Of a stretch of 35,982 bases of DNA, positions 33,937-35,982 are shown piece by piece (position 1 is the stretch's first letter; each line of letters starts with the position of its first letter). Origin of the DNA: JBELHO01 sp042091375 (lineage in GTDB: Bacteria; Pseudomonadota; Gammaproteobacteria; Enterobacterales; Alteromonadaceae); NCBI GenBank assembly GCA_042091375.1, contig JBELHO010000033.1, positions 1 through 35,982 of the forward strand, read 5' to 3'. The notes under the pieces were generated by a model. It searched no databases and was not told where the DNA came from. It was given only the letters and a program-made list of their open reading frames with translations. A program made the translations under genes and the position numbers.

Positions 33937-35894
33937 CCTTTTGTCATGTAATTTTCAATATGCGCAACACAATATTTTGTAAGCAGTTGTAAGTCGTTCT
34001 TACAAGTAGTAGAGCATGTTGACGAGTCCTTAACTAGGTCGTGAACTAATTGTTTATGCTGTTTCCATAACCCCAAATTAGTCACAATTAACTGCCGCTC
34101 TAAATGAATAATTTCTTTGTCAAGATGACTTTCATCTTGGTATTCACCCTGAGTATCAAACTTCAATAAGATGTATTTCAATACTTGCTTCAGAGTGTGA
34201 ATGGCAGGTGAATTTGGTATGATTAAACTATTCAGTTTGATCATATTATTTGATCTCTCCATGGAGGCGGGTAAATAATTTTGCAAATGCGTTACTGACT
34301 TTTCTTTCACCTCACTGGCCAGTCCTGCACCACCTGCTATTTGTATGGTCTTACCATTTAAGCAAGTTAAATTGGTTTTACAGCTGTACAAAATTGGACA
34401 ATACTTATCTACAAAACCATAAATAAAGTAAGTAAGCACTAAGTCAATATGGTTATACTTTACAAAAACTTCACCTGCAGTATTGCTGTTATCTCCGTTA
34501 ATATGCATTGTTAAAGATTGCTTATCAACAACATAACCTGGTGCAGTTGAGCTGTGATTTAAAAAATCAATGACACTTAATAAAGCATACTCTGTATTAG
34601 CTGTAGATTTGATCTGCATCATTTCTAATGCTTCTTTAGTGAGGTCAAACTCCCTAGAGCCAATAAATGTTTTTAAAAATAATGGCTCTAAATCCCCTTT
34701 AACCACAAATTCTTTGTATTTCAAAATTTTCGGTATGATAGCAAGGTTTAGTAAGAATTTATTTAAAAATTCAGCTTCATGGCGCAAAGCCAAAAAGGGA
34801 TGTTTGTTTATCCAAGTACTGACTTTGCTTGTTTGATTATACAATTGAATGAGAAGATGCATTGACTGTTCAGCAAAGGGATTTTTAAGGGATTTTTGCG
34901 GTGTACACACAATCTTTTCTTGATCAAGACTCAATTGAAAGTCACTCAATAGAGGCATACATTTTAATGGCACACTCATTAGTGTTTTATCATCTTTGGC
35001 AAACGACTGAATTGATAAATCGCCATCATTTTCAATAAAGTATAATTCATTATGAAAAACTGAACCCTGCTCCTCTAATGTGTTAACTAATTGACTAATA
35101 GTGGCGACAATTTCCTCTGTTTTACCAACAATTCTTTGCGAGGGTTTAACGGGCGAGGAAGCTATACTATTTGCATTTTGATTTGGCAAAGACGAATTTT
35201 TTTCTTGTAAAGAATTCACTGAGGCCTGTATGTCTTGAAACCACTTCTGGTGCAAAAATTTATCCTCTATCAATGCCATAATTTTCTTCAGTTCAGTTGT
35301 TTTCTCACATTGATATAAGGTTGATAACAATTCGTCTAACTGCACATTTGACACTTGGTCTATCTCGGGTAGTAACTTAACTAAAGCCATGGATAATGCA
35401 TCTTGATCAGCTAGATGTGCATAAGCTTGAATAGCTAAGATTCCACCTTCAATTGAATATTCACTGAATTTAGCTAACTTATCAACATACTCAACTACAG
35501 TGTTAAAATCTCCCGCCAAAAAGCTTAACTTACACAATTCAAAGCGAAACTTTGCCGTATTAATTGAAGGATCAATAGCAATAATTTGTTTGAGATACTC
35601 AATACAATCCTGCTTTTTGTTAGAAAAAAATGTACTACTTTTTAAATTTGCCAATGCATTTATCGTTTCTTTCTCATTACTGGCTTTTTTAAGAGATTTG
35701 CTAAAAGCCATTTCAGCGAGCACATACTTTTTAAGGTGATACAAGCACACCCCCTCAGCTTCGAGAGAAATAAATGATTGGGCAGCCAACTTACTGTTGT
35801 ATTTCTTTACAATAGTAAGAGCTTTTTTATATTTTTGATTATTAATTAACGAAGTAACTTGTTGAAGTTTATCTGACATGGAAAACACAAACAT
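33918..35894 (-). CDS. TPR protein with a SETD3/Rubisco-LSMT-type SET methyltransferase domain
   Basis: 658 aa, no signal peptide, so probably cytosolic. Residues 8-210 form helical pairs of TPR type (NQKYKKALTIVKKY, LEAEGVCLYHLKKYVLAEMAFSKSL, CIEYLKQIIAIDPS). A Ser/Asn-rich linker (230-255) follows. From about 285 the order matches SET proteins of the SETD3/RLSMT class: LYFIENDGDLSIQS and LMSVPL at the start, GSREF (413-416), the post-insert LLSVIDFLNHSS (N446-H447, where this class binds AdoMet), then GEVFVKYNHIDLVLTYFIYGFVDKYCP with Y480 as candidate catalytic Tyr and YGFV at 492-495. The usual YG is YN here. A helical C-terminal region (550-650) could bind substrate. The start may instead be the ATG at 35879. 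It would methylate a protein lysine or histidine; the target is unknown. Confidence 0.62.
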   Translation of the reverse strand: MFVFSMSDKLQQVTSLINNQKYKKALTIVKKYNSKLAAQSFISLEAEGVCLYHLKKYVLAEMAFSKSLKKASNEKETINALANLKSSTFFSNKKQDCIEYLKQIIAIDPSINTAKFRFELCKLSFLAGDFNTVVEYVDKLAKFSEYSIEGGILAIQAYAHLADQDALSMALVKLLPEIDQVSNVQLDELLSTLYQCEKTTELKKIMALIEDKFLHQKWFQDIQASVNSLQEKNSSLPNQNANSIASSPVKPSQRIVGKTEEIVATISQLVNTLEEQGSVFHNELYFIENDGDLSIQSFAKDDKTLMSVPLKCMPLLSDFQLSLDQEKIVCTPQKSLKNPFAEQSMHLLIQLYNQTSKVSTWINKHPFLALRHEAEFLNKFLLNLAIIPKILKYKEFVVKGDLEPLFLKTFIGSREFDLTKEALEMMQIKSTANTEYALLSVIDFLNHSSTAPGYVVDKQSLTMHINGDNSNTAGEVFVKYNHIDLVLTYFIYGFVDKYCPILYSCKTNLTCLNGKTIQIAGGAGLASEVKEKSVTHLQNYLPASMERSNNMIKLNSLIIPNSPAIHTLKQVLKYILLKFDTQGEYQDESHLDKEIIHLERQLIVTNLGLWKQHKQLVHDLVKDSSTCSTTCKNDLQLLTKYCVAHIENYMTKGNVISM

Positions 35895-35982
35895 TTAAAT
35901 ACAATATTGACACTGTATAAATATTAAAGCTAAAAATAAACTATATTCTGCAAAATTTACAATTATTTTTAGGGCAATTGAT

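Overview
The window looks like a chromosomal stretch of a marine, AT-rich gammaproteobacterium of the Alteromonadales type (Colwellia/Thalassotalea/Shewanella-like). This is inferred from how closely RpiA, SerA, NusB, ThiL, GalU and CysDNC resemble the enterobacterial proteins, from the cysD-cysN-SLC13 permease-cysC gene order, and from the EAL-HDOD protein. It is a scaffold: six runs of exactly 100 N interrupt it (4564-4663, 6412-6511, 9038-9137, 11650-11749, 14554-14653, 30613-30712). The SLC13 permease, cysD, pgi, ygfA and the flippase are therefore truncated or gapped. The galU gap is false, because its two edges repeat the same 55 bases.

Left part (1-11.9 kb): an EAL-HDOD c-di-GMP protein reads rightward. 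A long leftward series then follows: galU, pgi, cysD, cysN, an SLC13/TrkA-C permease, cysC, a DHH phosphoesterase and galE. It combines sugar-nucleotide supply (Glc-1-P to UDP-Glc to UDP-Gal) with sulfate uptake and activation. The DHH protein directly behind cysC is a candidate for removing the by-product pAp.

Middle (12.3-19.7 kb): a POT peptide transporter, ygfA, rpiA and serA read rightward. They converge on the leftward ribH-nusB-thiL-pgpA block.

Right part (20-36 kb): a Wzx/Wzy-type surface polysaccharide locus. Reading leftward it encodes a Wzx flippase, a nitroreductase-like protein, a polysaccharide pyruvyl transferase, a Wzz co-polymerase, a GT4, a Wzy polymerase, a GT2 and a second GT4, mostly overlapping by a few bases. 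Three predicted lipoproteins flank it: a heparinase II/III-type lyase on the left, and a GH88 unsaturated-uronyl hydrolase plus a BNR-4-like beta-propeller on the right. No SusC/SusD or TonB-receptor gene is present, so this looks like a polysaccharide producer carrying its own uronate-lyase trimming or turnover enzymes, not a utilisation locus. At the right edge is a 658-residue protein that I read as TPR repeats fused to a SETD3/Rubisco-LSMT-type SET methyltransferase domain, which is unusual in bacteria.

A second theme is the intergenic DNA. Many gene junctions carry short tandem arrays, each with its own period (24, 12, 11, 13, 15 bp). A 162-bp duplication with a variable 15-bp array sits directly upstream of the rpiA promoter. 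Two of the N gaps fall in or beside these arrays. No tRNA, rRNA, CRISPR, transposase or recognisable riboswitch was seen.
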